A stretch of 64,000 nt of DNA from Alphaproteobacteria bacterium. Its GTDB lineage: Bacteria; Pseudomonadota; Alphaproteobacteria; SHNJ01. The stretch's first letter is position 1. Each line of letters opens with the position of its first letter. This document shows positions 36,012 through 44,662 of the stretch, piece after piece. Both the position numbers and the translations under genes were made by a program. The stretch is taken from positions 1 to 64,000 of the forward strand of contig SHNJ01000012.1 in NCBI GenBank assembly GCA_004295055.1, read 5' to 3'. The notes under the pieces are model-generated. The model was not told where the DNA came from. It saw only the letters and a list, made by a program, of their open reading frames with translations, and did no database searches.

Positions 36012-36190
36012 GGGCCGAAAAATAAAGAAAATACTGTGGAAAAGGGGCAAAACCGCATAACTATGCCTCCCTTTTCCGGGGCCAGTCAGCGATAATAATA
36101 TTAGTGACGCAAGCGTAACGAATACGCTGGGTAACATTAGAAAAACAACAATCCGTCAAGGCGGGTTTAAAAGCAAGTAAGGGGCCAATT

Positions 36191-39100
36191 GTGCAATTAA
36201 CTAAACTGCGTTTATCGGGATTCAAATCTTTTGTCGAACCGACCGAACTGGTCTTGGAACCTGGCCTGACCGGAATTGTTGGCCCCAATGGTTGCGGCAA
36301 ATCCAATATCGTCGACGCGTTGAAATGGGTGATGGGCGAAACATCGGCCAAACAATTGCGCGGCGGAGAAATGGACGACGTTATTTTCAACGGCACCCAA
36401 GCACGTCCCGCGCGCAATTTCGCCGAAGTAGTTTTGCACCTGGACAATCAATTGCGCAAAGCACCGGCGAATTTCAACGATGCCGACGCGCTGGAAGTCA
36501 GCCGCCGCATCGACCGCGGCGAAGGATCGACGTATAAAGTCAATGCGCGTGACGTGCGCCAACGTGACGTGCAAACTATTTTCGCCGATGCATCCACCGG
36601 CGCACATTCAACCGCCATTGTCAGCCAAGGCCGCGTCGGCCATTTGGTCAACGCAAAACCGACCGAACGCCGCGCTTTGCTGGAAGAAGCAGCAGGCATT
36701 GTTGGATTGCACGCCCGTCGTCATGAAGCCGAATTGCGTTTGAATGCAGCGGAAAACAACATCAAACGCAGCGAAGATATTTTACGCCAATTGAACGAAC
36801 AATTGGTTTCGCTGAAAAAGCAAGCCAAGCAAGCGGCCGCGTACAAAAGCCTCGCGGACCGTTTCCGCCAGACCGAAGCATTGTTTTTCCATCATCAATG
36901 GGTGGATGTGAATGCGCGTGTTTCATCGGCGCAAACCCGCAAGGGCGAAATTGACGGTGAATTGACCGGGCTTGAAACCGAATTGACCGCAATCAACGCG
37001 CAACAAGCGGAATTGGCCGGAAATATTCCTGCCCTGCGCCAAAAAGAGGCGGAGCGTGCCGCCGCGTTACAACGGTTGAAATTGGCCGAACATGAATTGA
37101 CCGGCGAAGAATCGCGTTTGGCGGCCGCGCAAATGGCGCTGGAACAACGTATCTCGCAAATCCAGAACGATTTGGAACGCGAAAAGCAGCTGGCCGAAGA
37201 CGCGCGTAAAAACATCGATACCGTATCGGCCGAACAAAAAGAAATTTCTGAAATTCAAAACAGCCAGCAAGAAATCGTTGCGAATTTATTGACCGAATTC
37301 CAATCCCGCGAGTCGGCGCAAAAATCCGCGGAAGCCGAACTGCAAAATCTAAGCGATACAATCGGCCGCGAAGAAACACGCTGGTCCGCGCTGGAAGAAC
37401 GCAAAAACCAACTGCAATCGCGCTTAACAAAATTGGCGGATGATTTAACCAAATCGACCGCGCAGCGCGATGAATGGAAGACCAAATTGGATGCCGACAA
37501 TTCCTTGCAATTATGTTTGCAAGCGGTGGTATTCAACGAAGCGGAAGTTAGCAACGCCAAAACCAAATTGGCTGAAGCCGAGCAAAATCTGCAAACCGCG
37601 CAATCGGCGCACGACGACGCGCAAAAACAATCGCAAGAATTTAACGCCAACAAAGCAAAATTGCGCGCCGAGGCCGATGGCTTGCGCGCGATTTTAAGCA
37701 GCGAAAGCGATATCGTCGATCCGATCATGGATCAAGTGCGCGTTAATTCTGGATTCGAAGCCGCATTAAGCGCCGCTTTAGGCGACGATTTATTTGCTGG
37801 CCTGCAAGATTCTGCCGACCGTTTTTGGCGCGGTCTGCCGCCATTTGCGAGCGCGCCGGAATTGCCGCATGGCGCAACCCCATTAAACCAAATGGTCGAA
37901 GCGCCAAAGGAATTGACCCGCGCGTTGTCGCTGGTCGGCGTTGTTGAAAATTTTGAATCGGGACAATTGCTGCAAAATTATCTGTCGATCGGGCAGTGTT
38001 TGGTCAGCAAGAATGGCGATTTGTGGCGTTTCGACGGATATACCGCAAAGGCGCAAGCATCGCAAAAAACCGCAACGCATTTGCGCCATAAAAACCGGCT
38101 GGAAGAAGTTTCCAAGGAACTCGAAAACCTGAATGCGGAGGAAACCCGCATCGCGCAATTGTCGTTCACCGCGCAACAAAATCTAACCGAAGCCAAAGAA
38201 CGTCAACAAACGTCGCGCACCGCGCTGGATACCGCCTATAACGAATTACAAGCTGCGCGTGGCAAACAATCGGATGAAACACAGCGCATCGCCGTTACCC
38301 AGGCGCAATATGAATCGGCGCAGCAAAATTGCGATCGTTTGACGGCGGAACAAACCGAAACCCAAGGCAATTTCGATACATTGATCGCCGAAATGGGCGA
38401 AAAGCCGGATTTCGATGCGATGCGCGCCGATCAGTCGCAAAAACGTTTAAGTGTCGAGGAATTGCGCAATCAAGCGTTCCAGGCGCGCGCCACATATGAA
38501 CAATCCAGCAACGAATCGAAACAACGGGAAACCCGTTTGCAGCAATTGGACAATCAATTGCGCGATTGGCAAAAACGCCTGACGGAAGTCGAATCCCGTC
38601 AAGCCATGTTGGGTGAACGCCAGGAAACCGCGATTGCCGAGCAACAGGAATTGGCCGGCAAGCCCGCCGAATTTGCCGCGCAACGCGAACAATTATTGAT
38701 TCAAATAACCGCCGCCGAAGAATCGCGCAACGAAGCCGCCGATATTTTATCGCAAGCCGAAACCAAACTATCCGAGGTCGATAAATCCGGCCGCGCCCTA
38801 CAAAACAGTATCGGCGCCTTGCGCGAAGAACGCGTCAAGCATCAAACCGCGATAGAATTGGGTGACACCGAACAGCAAAAATTGCGTTACGACATTCAGG
38901 AACGTTTGGAAGCAAGCCCGGAACAATTGCTGGATATCGCCGCATTGAAAGATCCAGCCGATATGCCGGATTTTACCGCAACCCAAAACAAATTAGAACG
39001 TTTGCGCCGCGAACGCGACAATATGGGCCCGGTCAATTTGCGTGCCGATATCGAAGCGACCGAAGTCGAAGAAAAATTGACCAAGCAACAGTCGGAACAT

Positions 39101-39649
39101 GATGAGTTGATCGCCGCAACACTGAAATTGCGTCAGGGAATCAATGAATTGAACAAAGAAGGCCGCGAACGCCTTACCGAAGCCTTTGTGAAGGTAAACG
39201 AAAACTTTTCCCGCCTGTTCACCCGCCTGTTTGGCGGCGGCAAGGCGTATTTGGAATGGACCGAACACGAAGACCCATTGGAAGCAGGCCTTGAAATCTT
39301 TGCATCGCCACCCGGCAAAAAATTGCAAGCGTTATCGTTGTTATCGGGCGGTGAACGCGCGCTTACCGCAATCGCCCTTTTATTCGCGGTATTCGAATGC
39401 AACCCAGCACCAATTTGCGTGCTGGACGAGGTCGATGCGCCATTGGATGAAAGCAACGTCGACCGGTATTGCACCATGCTGGAAGAAATGGCCAAACGCA
39501 ATGACACGCGGTATGTGGTTATCACTCACCACCGCATGACCATGGCCCGCATGCACCGTTTGTTCGGTGTGACTATGGGCGAGCCAGGCGTGTCACAATT
39601 GGTATCGGTCGATCTGCACACCGCCGAAAAAATGCGCGCCACAGCGTAA
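36191..39649 (+). CDS. smc: Chromosome segregation protein SMC
   Basis: Condensin-like ATPase that compacts and segregates the chromosome. The 1152-residue protein starts at GTG with AAGGGG upstream. Walker A GPNGCGKS is at 31-38, the R-loop/Q-loop region and QGRVGHLVNAKPTERR follow, then a long coiled coil, a hinge around 500-640 and a second coil. The ABC signature LSGGERAL begins at 1051, and Walker B is CVLDEVDAPLDE. scpA and scpB are not in the window. The 179-base upstream gap contains two inverted repeats (36038-36046/36069-36077 and 36112-36117/36123-36128) without a T-tract. Confidence 0.98.
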   Translation: MQLTKLRLSGFKSFVEPTELVLEPGLTGIVGPNGCGKSNIVDALKWVMGETSAKQLRGGEMDDVIFNGTQARPARNFAEVVLHLDNQLRKAPANFNDADALEVSRRIDRGEGSTYKVNARDVRQRDVQTIFADASTGAHSTAIVSQGRVGHLVNAKPTERRALLEEAAGIVGLHARRHEAELRLNAAENNIKRSEDILRQLNEQLVSLKKQAKQAAAYKSLADRFRQTEALFFHHQWVDVNARVSSAQTRKGEIDGELTGLETELTAINAQQAELAGNIPALRQKEAERAAALQRLKLAEHELTGEESRLAAAQMALEQRISQIQNDLEREKQLAEDARKNIDTVSAEQKEISEIQNSQQEIVANLLTEFQSRESAQKSAEAELQNLSDTIGREETRWSALEERKNQLQSRLTKLADDLTKSTAQRDEWKTKLDADNSLQLCLQAVVFNEAEVSNAKTKLAEAEQNLQTAQSAHDDAQKQSQEFNANKAKLRAEADGLRAILSSESDIVDPIMDQVRVNSGFEAALSAALGDDLFAGLQDSADRFWRGLPPFASAPELPHGATPLNQMVEAPKELTRALSLVGVVENFESGQLLQNYLSIGQCLVSKNGDLWRFDGYTAKAQASQKTATHLRHKNRLEEVSKELENLNAEETRIAQLSFTAQQNLTEAKERQQTSRTALDTAYNELQAARGKQSDETQRIAVTQAQYESAQQNCDRLTAEQTETQGNFDTLIAEMGEKPDFDAMRADQSQKRLSVEELRNQAFQARATYEQSSNESKQRETRLQQLDNQLRDWQKRLTEVESRQAMLGERQETAIAEQQELAGKPAEFAAQREQLLIQITAAEESRNEAADILSQAETKLSEVDKSGRALQNSIGALREERVKHQTAIELGDTEQQKLRYDIQERLEASPEQLLDIAALKDPADMPDFTATQNKLERLRRERDNMGPVNLRADIEATEVEEKLTKQQSEHDELIAATLKLRQGINELNKEGRERLTEAFVKVNENFSRLFTRLFGGGKAYLEWTEHEDPLEAGLEIFASPPGKKLQALSLLSGGERALTAIALLFAVFECNPAPICVLDEVDAPLDESNVDRYCTMLEEMAKRNDTRYVVITHHRMTMARMHRLFGVTMGEPGVSQLVSVDLHTAEKMRATA

Positions 39650-39650
39650 G

Positions 39651-39728
39651 GTTTCAGGTGTCTGGTATCAGGTTTCGGGTAAGATAATAGCAATTTCAAC
39701 CTGGCACCTGACACCCGATACCTGGCAC
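39651..39728. repeat. Inverted array of eight 7-bp units after smc
   Basis: Four direct heptamers (GTTTCAG, GTGTCTG, GTATCAG, GTTTCGG; 39651-39678) are followed after a 22-base spacer by four inverted heptamers, read on the minus strand as GTGCCAG, GTATCGG, GTGTCAG, GTGCCAG (39728-39701). The common pattern is GTNYCNG. The two halves can pair along their length, with several G-T wobbles. It fills almost the whole gap between smc and the next gene. Confidence 0.85.
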
Positions 39729-39735
39729 CCGTTTC

Positions 39736-40881
39736 ATGCGCAAATTCTTTACCAACCGCGACGTCAATCACATATTTCTGCATAAACTGATATATTATTG
39801 CGGCGAACGCATAGGCTGGATTTTCGGTCCGATTTTTATGCTGCAGTTGGGATATGGCATCGACGTCACGCTGGCCATCTGGTCCGGCATTTTTGCGATG
39901 CGCCTGCCAATCCGGTACCTGTATTTGCGTTCATTTAAATTTTTCGGCCTTACGCGCGCCGTATGTTTTGGACTCGTTTGTTATGCCGGCGCTATGTGTT
40001 TCCTGCCGCACATCAAAGAACGTCCCGACTTGATTCCCTGGTTCTTATTGGTATTCAGCGTTGCAATGACGTTTTACTACACCGCCTTTCATACAATCTT
40101 TGGATTGGTGGGCGATACTGGGAACCGCGGCAAACACATGTCCATGATCAACACGCTATCCACCATACTCAGCGCGTTAATCCCGCTTCTTAGCGCGACA
40201 ATCGTCGGTTTGGCCGGATTTGAAACCCTGTTCAGTATTTCGGCGATATTGATGGTTATTGCCGCCATTCCCTTATGGAAGCTAAAAACTCCCACCCCCA
40301 AATTATTGACCAAACACAGCGAAAAGCAAAAAGCCGCCGTGCGCTGGATCATGAAATATCATTTTTTCTACGCTATCAAGGAATATGCCAGCATATTTCT
40401 TTGGCGGTTTGTGGTGTTCACCATGGTGGGCAGTTTAATGATGTTTGGCACAGTTTTGACCGCCGGGCTGATTTTCTTTGCCATTCTGCAATTATTCGTC
40501 GGCCATTATATCGATAAGGGCCGAGGGTATTTAATGTTAAAAATTGGCACGGCTATCAGTCTTGTGCAAGTATTGATCCGTTCAGCCATACCGGGAGTAC
40601 CTGCGGCCATGGCGGTAACTGAAGGATTATCCATCGGCAATCAATTAATGACCCAGGCGGATGTCAATTTTTACAATCAAGGCAAAACCGCCGAAAGTTA
40701 TTTTCACTACATCTATTGGGCCGAAGTTGCCTGGGACGCCAGCGTTACCGCGATATTGCTAACCATTGCCGGCATGGTTCATATTGGTTTTTCTTTGCAA
40801 ATGATCATGTTAATACTAAGCCCGATCGGGCTTTTGGGCCTGTATTGGATCAATCTTCAGGCTAAAAACGCAACGTCATAA
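39736..40881 (+). CDS. MFS-like multi-span membrane protein
   Basis: A 381-residue protein with about ten to eleven hydrophobic segments and short loops, consistent with a major-facilitator-type carrier. A long basic cytoplasmic loop near residues 185-205 (KLKTPTPKLLTKHSEKQKAA) splits it into two halves, as in MFS proteins. No substrate motif is recognised. It starts eight bases after the heptamer array, and smc read-through would have to cross that hairpin. It is followed by the atp operon promoter. Confidence 0.75.
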   Translation: MRKFFTNRDVNHIFLHKLIYYCGERIGWIFGPIFMLQLGYGIDVTLAIWSGIFAMRLPIRYLYLRSFKFFGLTRAVCFGLVCYAGAMCFLPHIKERPDLIPWFLLVFSVAMTFYYTAFHTIFGLVGDTGNRGKHMSMINTLSTILSALIPLLSATIVGLAGFETLFSISAILMVIAAIPLWKLKTPTPKLLTKHSEKQKAAVRWIMKYHFFYAIKEYASIFLWRFVVFTMVGSLMMFGTVLTAGLIFFAILQLFVGHYIDKGRGYLMLKIGTAISLVQVLIRSAIPGVPAAMAVTEGLSIGNQLMTQADVNFYNQGKTAESYFHYIYWAEVAWDASVTAILLTIAGMVHIGFSLQMIMLILSPIGLLGLYWINLQAKNATS

Positions 40882-40945
40882 AAAATCTTACCCGTCCCAC
40901 CTCGGTTTTATTGTTTTATTTCAGCAATTTGCCCCATTTCCGGCC

Positions 40946-40974
40946 TTGACAAAATCGCCTTAAATCCGTATTTT
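40946..40974 (+). promoter_or_regulatory. Promoter of the atp (F0) operon
   Basis: TTGACA (40946-40951), a 17-base spacer and TATTTT (40969-40974): a consensus -35 with good spacing. The predicted start near 40981 leaves a ~36-base leader before the atpI ATG at 41017. Confidence 0.7.
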
Positions 40975-41016
40975 CCGCGTGACTTTGAAATAATAAAACA
41001 AAGATTCGCGGGGCAA

Positions 41017-41361
41017 ATGGATCAGGCGCATAATCACTTAAGCGCAGAAGACGAAAAGAAACTTCGTCAGTTAGAAAAATTTGGCCAGCGTATCGATGCC
41101 GCCGAGGAAAAGTTGGATGGCAAGCCCAGCGTGATCGCGCAAGCGAACCGTGATTCGGGTCTGGCATGGCGGGTGATGGTGGATATTATCGCGGGTCCGG
41201 CCGTTGGGTTATTGGTCGGGTATGCGTTGGACAAGGCAACCGGATTATCGCCTTTGTTCATTTTGCTGTGTTTTTTTCTTGGTATGGGCGGCGGATTTTT
41301 GAATGCCTATAAAACCGCAACCAAGAAATCGAACGCGGTGGGTTTTAAAAAAGAGAAATAG
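41017..41361 (+). CDS. atpI: AtpI/AtpZ-family ATP synthase accessory protein
   Basis: A 114-residue membrane protein with two hydrophobic helices (MVDIIAGPAVGLLVGYAL and LFILLCFFLGMGGGFLNAY). A charged helical N-terminus contains LRQLEKFGQRIDAAEEKL. In other bacteria AtpI helps assemble the c-ring and may carry Mg2+. It is the first gene of the F0 operon. Its TAG overlaps the Shine-Dalgarno of atpB. Confidence 0.93.
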   Translation: MDQAHNHLSAEDEKKLRQLEKFGQRIDAAEEKLDGKPSVIAQANRDSGLAWRVMVDIIAGPAVGLLVGYALDKATGLSPLFILLCFFLGMGGGFLNAYKTATKKSNAVGFKKEK

Positions 41362-41370
41362 GAGCGATTG

Positions 41371-42102
41371 ATGGCAGGTAAAATGGATCCCTTACACCAG
41401 TTCCAGATTCAGGAATGGATCCCGTTTGAAATCGGCGGATTGTCGCTGCCTTATACCAATTCCGCTTTTTACATGACCACTGCCGTTGTGTTGGCGACCT
41501 TGTTGATGTTAATGGGATCTGTCCGCGCGCAAACTATTCCTGGCCGCACGCAATCGCTGGCTGAAATGTTTTACAATTTCATTTACGGCATGGTGCGCGA
41601 CGCGGCCGGCGACGAAGGCAAAGCCTATTTCCCATTCGTATTCACTTTATTTGCCTTCATTTTATTCGGCAATTTGCTGGGTATGACACCGTACGCCTTT
41701 ACATTTACCAGCCATATTATTGTGACATTCGCGTTGGCATTGACCGTATTTTTATTCGTTACCCTGATCGGTTTTTATCGCCATGGCACGCATTTCTTAT
41801 CGCTGTTCGCGCCGCCAGGCGTGCCGTTGCTATTGGCTCCATTGATTATTCCGATTGAAATTTTTTCGTATCTGGCGCGCCCGATTTCGTTATCGGTGCG
41901 GTTGTTCGCCAACATGCTGGCCGGTCACATTGTATTAAAAGTGATCGCGGCGTTTATTACGATGATGGGTTTGTTCGGCGCGCTATTGTTGCCGTTCAGC
42001 ATTGGATTTGTCGGTTTCGAAATTTTTGTCGCTTTCTTACAAGCGTACATTTTCTCGGTGCTGACATGCGTTTATCTGCATGATGCGGTTCACTTACACT
42101 AG
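41371..42102 (+). CDS. atpB: F0F1 ATP synthase subunit a
   Basis: Proton-channel stator subunit of 243 residues. It starts at ATG with GGAG six bases upstream; a TTG one codon earlier is less likely. The essential arginine lies in the helix SLSVRLFANMLAGH, and the C-terminal helix block is FVAFLQAYIFSVLTCVYLHDA. GNLLGMTPYAFTFTSH is the usual mid-protein motif. It is followed after 65 bases by atpE. Confidence 0.97.
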   Translation: MAGKMDPLHQFQIQEWIPFEIGGLSLPYTNSAFYMTTAVVLATLLMLMGSVRAQTIPGRTQSLAEMFYNFIYGMVRDAAGDEGKAYFPFVFTLFAFILFGNLLGMTPYAFTFTSHIIVTFALALTVFLFVTLIGFYRHGTHFLSLFAPPGVPLLLAPLIIPIEIFSYLARPISLSVRLFANMLAGHIVLKVIAAFITMMGLFGALLLPFSIGFVGFEIFVAFLQAYIFSVLTCVYLHDAVHLH

Positions 42103-42167
42103 GACGCGCGGCAGTAGATAAGTTTTTTTGGTTGAGTAACATTAACGGTTAATAAGGAGATAGAAAT

Positions 42168-42395
42168 ATGGATATGCAAGCCGCAAAAATGATCGGTGCA
42201 GGTCTCGCCATGTTGGGCATGATCGGCGCTGGTATCGGTATCGGTGCGATTTTCAGCAACTTTTTGAACGCTGCCGCCCGCAACCCATCGGCCGTGGATC
42301 AAATCCGCGTTATGACCTTCATCGGCGCCGCTTTCGCCGAACTGTTGGGTCTGTTGTCGTTCGTTATCGCGATTCTGTTATTGTTCGTTGTCTAA
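42168..42395 (+). CDS. atpE: F0F1 ATP synthase subunit c
   Basis: A 75-residue hairpin of two membrane helices forming the rotor ring. The Gly-rich first helix is GAGIGIGA, the polar loop is ARNP, and the ion-binding carboxylate is E58 in AFAELLGLLSF. The residues around E58 do not show the set expected of a sodium ring, so protons are the likely ion. The ATG has AAGGAG upstream, the strongest ribosome site of the operon, consistent with the high copy number of c. Confidence 0.97.
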   Translation: MDMQAAKMIGAGLAMLGMIGAGIGIGAIFSNFLNAAARNPSAVDQIRVMTFIGAAFAELLGLLSFVIAILLLFVV

Positions 42396-42418
42396 TATCT
42401 TAAAAAGGTAATAGCGCC

Positions 42419-42907
42419 ATGATGCCGCAGCTCGATCTTGCCACCTACCCGTCCCAGCTATTTTGGCTGGCGGTGAACTTTGCCCTGTTATATTGGTTGA
42501 TGGCCAAACTGGCCCTGCCACGTATCGGACAAATATTGGATGCACGCGCTGCGGCCATTAAGGCCGATTTGGACAATGCCGCCAAATTAAAGGCGGAAGC
42601 GGAAAATATTATTCTGAATCACGATAAAAACATTGCCGATGCGAAAAATCGGGCGCGCTATCTGGTAAAACAGGCGCACGATGAAATCGCATTCGAACGC
42701 GACAAACAATTAAACGCGCTGGACAAAAAACTGGAAGCGCGCGTTGCCGATGCCGAAGCGAGAATGAACACTGCAAAAGGCAAAATGCTGCAACAAGTCA
42801 ATCCATTGTCCGAAGAACTCGCGAATTTAATGGTACAAAAATTATTGGGCAAAACCCAAACCAATGGCGATTACAACGCGCCGGTTAAAAAAGAAGCAAG
42901 GGGCTAA
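42419..42907 (+). CDS. atpF': F0F1 ATP synthase subunit b'
   Basis: Peripheral-stalk subunit, 162 residues. A single N-terminal membrane helix (PSQLFWLAVNFALLYWLM) is followed by a long Ala/Lys/Glu-rich coiled coil. PSQLFWL with LPRIGQILDARAAAI nearby is the b' signature. Having a second, distinct b gene right after it is the rule in photosynthetic bacteria and alphaproteobacteria, where b and b' form a heterodimer. Confidence 0.94.
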   Translation: MMPQLDLATYPSQLFWLAVNFALLYWLMAKLALPRIGQILDARAAAIKADLDNAAKLKAEAENIILNHDKNIADAKNRARYLVKQAHDEIAFERDKQLNALDKKLEARVADAEARMNTAKGKMLQQVNPLSEELANLMVQKLLGKTQTNGDYNAPVKKEARG

Positions 42908-42909
42908 AC

Positions 42910-43512
42910 ATGAGCACGACTTACACTGTTCTTGCCACATCCGACCTTCATGCCAATGAAGAACCTGGCCACATTGCCACCCAAGGCGTTGAATCTCATG
43001 ATGCTGGCCATCACGCGCCGATTGGCCCGTTTTACATGGACCCTACTTTCTGGGTTGCCCTGTCGATCGTGGTTTTCGCCGTGCTGATTTTTAAAACCGT
43101 CAAGAAAATGTATTTCCAGGCAACCGATAAATATGCCGCCGATGTCGCCAAGCAATTGAAACAGGCCCAGGATCTAAAAGCCGAGGCCGAGGCGATGATC
43201 GTGCAATATCGTGAAAAACAAAAACAAGGCGCAATTGAATGCGAACGCATCATTCAACAAGCCAAAACCGATTCGATCGCCATGCAGCAATCGTCCATGG
43301 CGGAATTAAAAGACATGATTCACGCCCGTGAACAGCAGGCGATGGAAAAAATCAACCGCCTTGAAGCTGAGATTATCAAAGAACTGCGCCAAAAAACCGC
43401 CAATATGGCTATTGATGCGACTCAGCGTATTTTGGTCGAAATTCTGGATGCGCAGAAAAACGCCGCGTTGGTGGATCAAGCCATCCGCGAAATGCCGCAG
43501 AAATTGAATTAA
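42910..43512 (+). CDS. atpF: F0F1 ATP synthase subunit b
   Basis: Second peripheral-stalk subunit, 200 residues, beginning two bases after b'. An unusually long N-terminal leader (~40 residues, rich in His, Ala and Gly) precedes the membrane helix FWVALSIVVFAVLIFKTV. The coiled coil carries the usual Glu/Lys/Gln heptads. The F1 genes (atpHAGDC) are not in the window, as expected for classes that keep F0 and F1 apart. A terminator follows. Confidence 0.93.
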   Translation: MSTTYTVLATSDLHANEEPGHIATQGVESHDAGHHAPIGPFYMDPTFWVALSIVVFAVLIFKTVKKMYFQATDKYAADVAKQLKQAQDLKAEAEAMIVQYREKQKQGAIECERIIQQAKTDSIAMQQSSMAELKDMIHAREQQAMEKINRLEAEIIKELRQKTANMAIDATQRILVEILDAQKNAALVDQAIREMPQKLN

Positions 43513-43526
43513 GTTTTTGGAATTGA

Positions 43527-43551
43527 AAAACCCGGTTAAAGCCGGGTTTTT
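43527..43551 (+). terminator. Rho-independent terminator of the atp operon
   Basis: A 9-bp stem (43527-43535 with 43542-43550, loop TTAAAG) runs into a T-tract of six on the plus strand. This closes the F0 operon. Confidence 0.88.
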
Positions 43552-43578
43552 TATTGCGTAAACAATTGTTTAGCTTGC

Positions 43579-43607
43579 TTGCGGTTGAGAGCGTCCTCTG
43601 ATATATT
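43579..43607 (+). promoter_or_regulatory. Candidate promoter of the HAD-phosphatase gene
   Basis: TTGCGG (43579-43584), a 17-base spacer and TATATT (43602-43607), 30 bases before the ATG at 43638 and just after the atp terminator. Confidence 0.5.
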
Positions 43608-43637
43608 GTCTTTTTTAAAGATACAAACAGGTACGGG

Positions 43638-44660
43638 ATGCTTTTTCGATACACGCCAGCACAAGCCGCCGAGTTAGCGGCAAGGGCTGATTACATAATC
43701 GGCACAGTGGATTTGGATGAAACATTCACCGCGTTCGACCCAGCCATTGGCAGGATCGGTTTCAATACCGCCACACCATTGGCGCGCAAGGCGTTGAATG
43801 GTTTGGATTATGCCAGCAATCATCGCGTAGTCATGGTTACCGGCCGTCCCCGGCAAGAAGCGTATGAGCAAATCAACCACACGCGAATTAACCATGAGAT
43901 GCCTGTCATGTTGCCCATCGGCGCGGAATATGGCGCGTTTTATTCCCCGCGCGAATCCGATTTCGCCGTACCGGTGATTGCCATCGATCCAACGGCACAA
44001 TTAGCCAACAAGGCCATACAAAAATTACGCGATGGATTCACGGCGCACGCCCAACGCCAGGGTTTAACCGTGGTCGTTCAGGACACCACAGAATTAAAAT
44101 GCAGCGTGTTTTTCAATCCCAATCAACCTGACCATAATGCAGCGAATATAGAACCGTTGATTCAGGAATATATTAGGCAGCAAGATCCAAGTGGAGAAAT
44201 GTTGGCCCAATTGGTTTTTAAGCATGGCCCATCTTATGTCGACGTGGTTTGGCAAAAACTCAGCAAATATCAACCGGCTAAAAATATTCTGGCGGCATTA
44301 ATGCAAACCGTTCCGTCTGACGCAAGAATCTTGGCAATTGCCGCTGGCGATGCCGGCGGGGATAAACCGATGTTCCAAGCCGCCACCGAACTTGCGGGGG
44401 CCCATCCCAATATTACTGCTTTGAATATTGGTGTTGGCCAACATCTTAAAGACGCGCAGGAGATCAATTTTTCATTTGCGGAAGCAACCCAGCCAGAATC
44501 GGTGGCTGCTTTTACAGAATTTGTGACAACAGGCTTATTGCCTGCATTTTGCCAATCCAAATTGCAGCGCAAACATATTGAACCGGTTAGCCGCAAAGCA
44601 AATTTGGCCGATCGGGCCATCCGCCGGATTTTTCATGCGCAGCGTCATATTGTTCGATAA
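43638..44660 (+). CDS. HAD-superfamily phosphatase (trehalose-/sucrose-phosphatase-like)
   Basis: A 340-residue cytoplasmic HAD hydrolase. Motif I is VDLDET (nucleophile D25, acid D27), motif II is VMVTGRP, and motif III is AAGDAGGDKPMF. This order and the GDxxxD form resemble the Cof/sugar-phosphatase (IIB) group, including trehalose-6-phosphate phosphatase. No trehalose synthase or other sugar gene is adjacent, so the substrate is unknown. A basic C-terminal tail of about 30 residues has no counterpart that I recognise. It converges on a J-domain gene with a two-base gap. Confidence 0.8.
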   Translation: MLFRYTPAQAAELAARADYIIGTVDLDETFTAFDPAIGRIGFNTATPLARKALNGLDYASNHRVVMVTGRPRQEAYEQINHTRINHEMPVMLPIGAEYGAFYSPRESDFAVPVIAIDPTAQLANKAIQKLRDGFTAHAQRQGLTVVVQDTTELKCSVFFNPNQPDHNAANIEPLIQEYIRQQDPSGEMLAQLVFKHGPSYVDVVWQKLSKYQPAKNILAALMQTVPSDARILAIAAGDAGGDKPMFQAATELAGAHPNITALNIGVGQHLKDAQEINFSFAEATQPESVAAFTEFVTTGLLPAFCQSKLQRKHIEPVSRKANLADRAIRRIFHAQRHIVR

Positions 44661-44662
44661 GC

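Noticed and set aside
36012-36190. A tRNA or known small RNA before smc
   Set aside because: The two hairpins do not make a cloverleaf, and no T-loop or acceptor pairing is seen.
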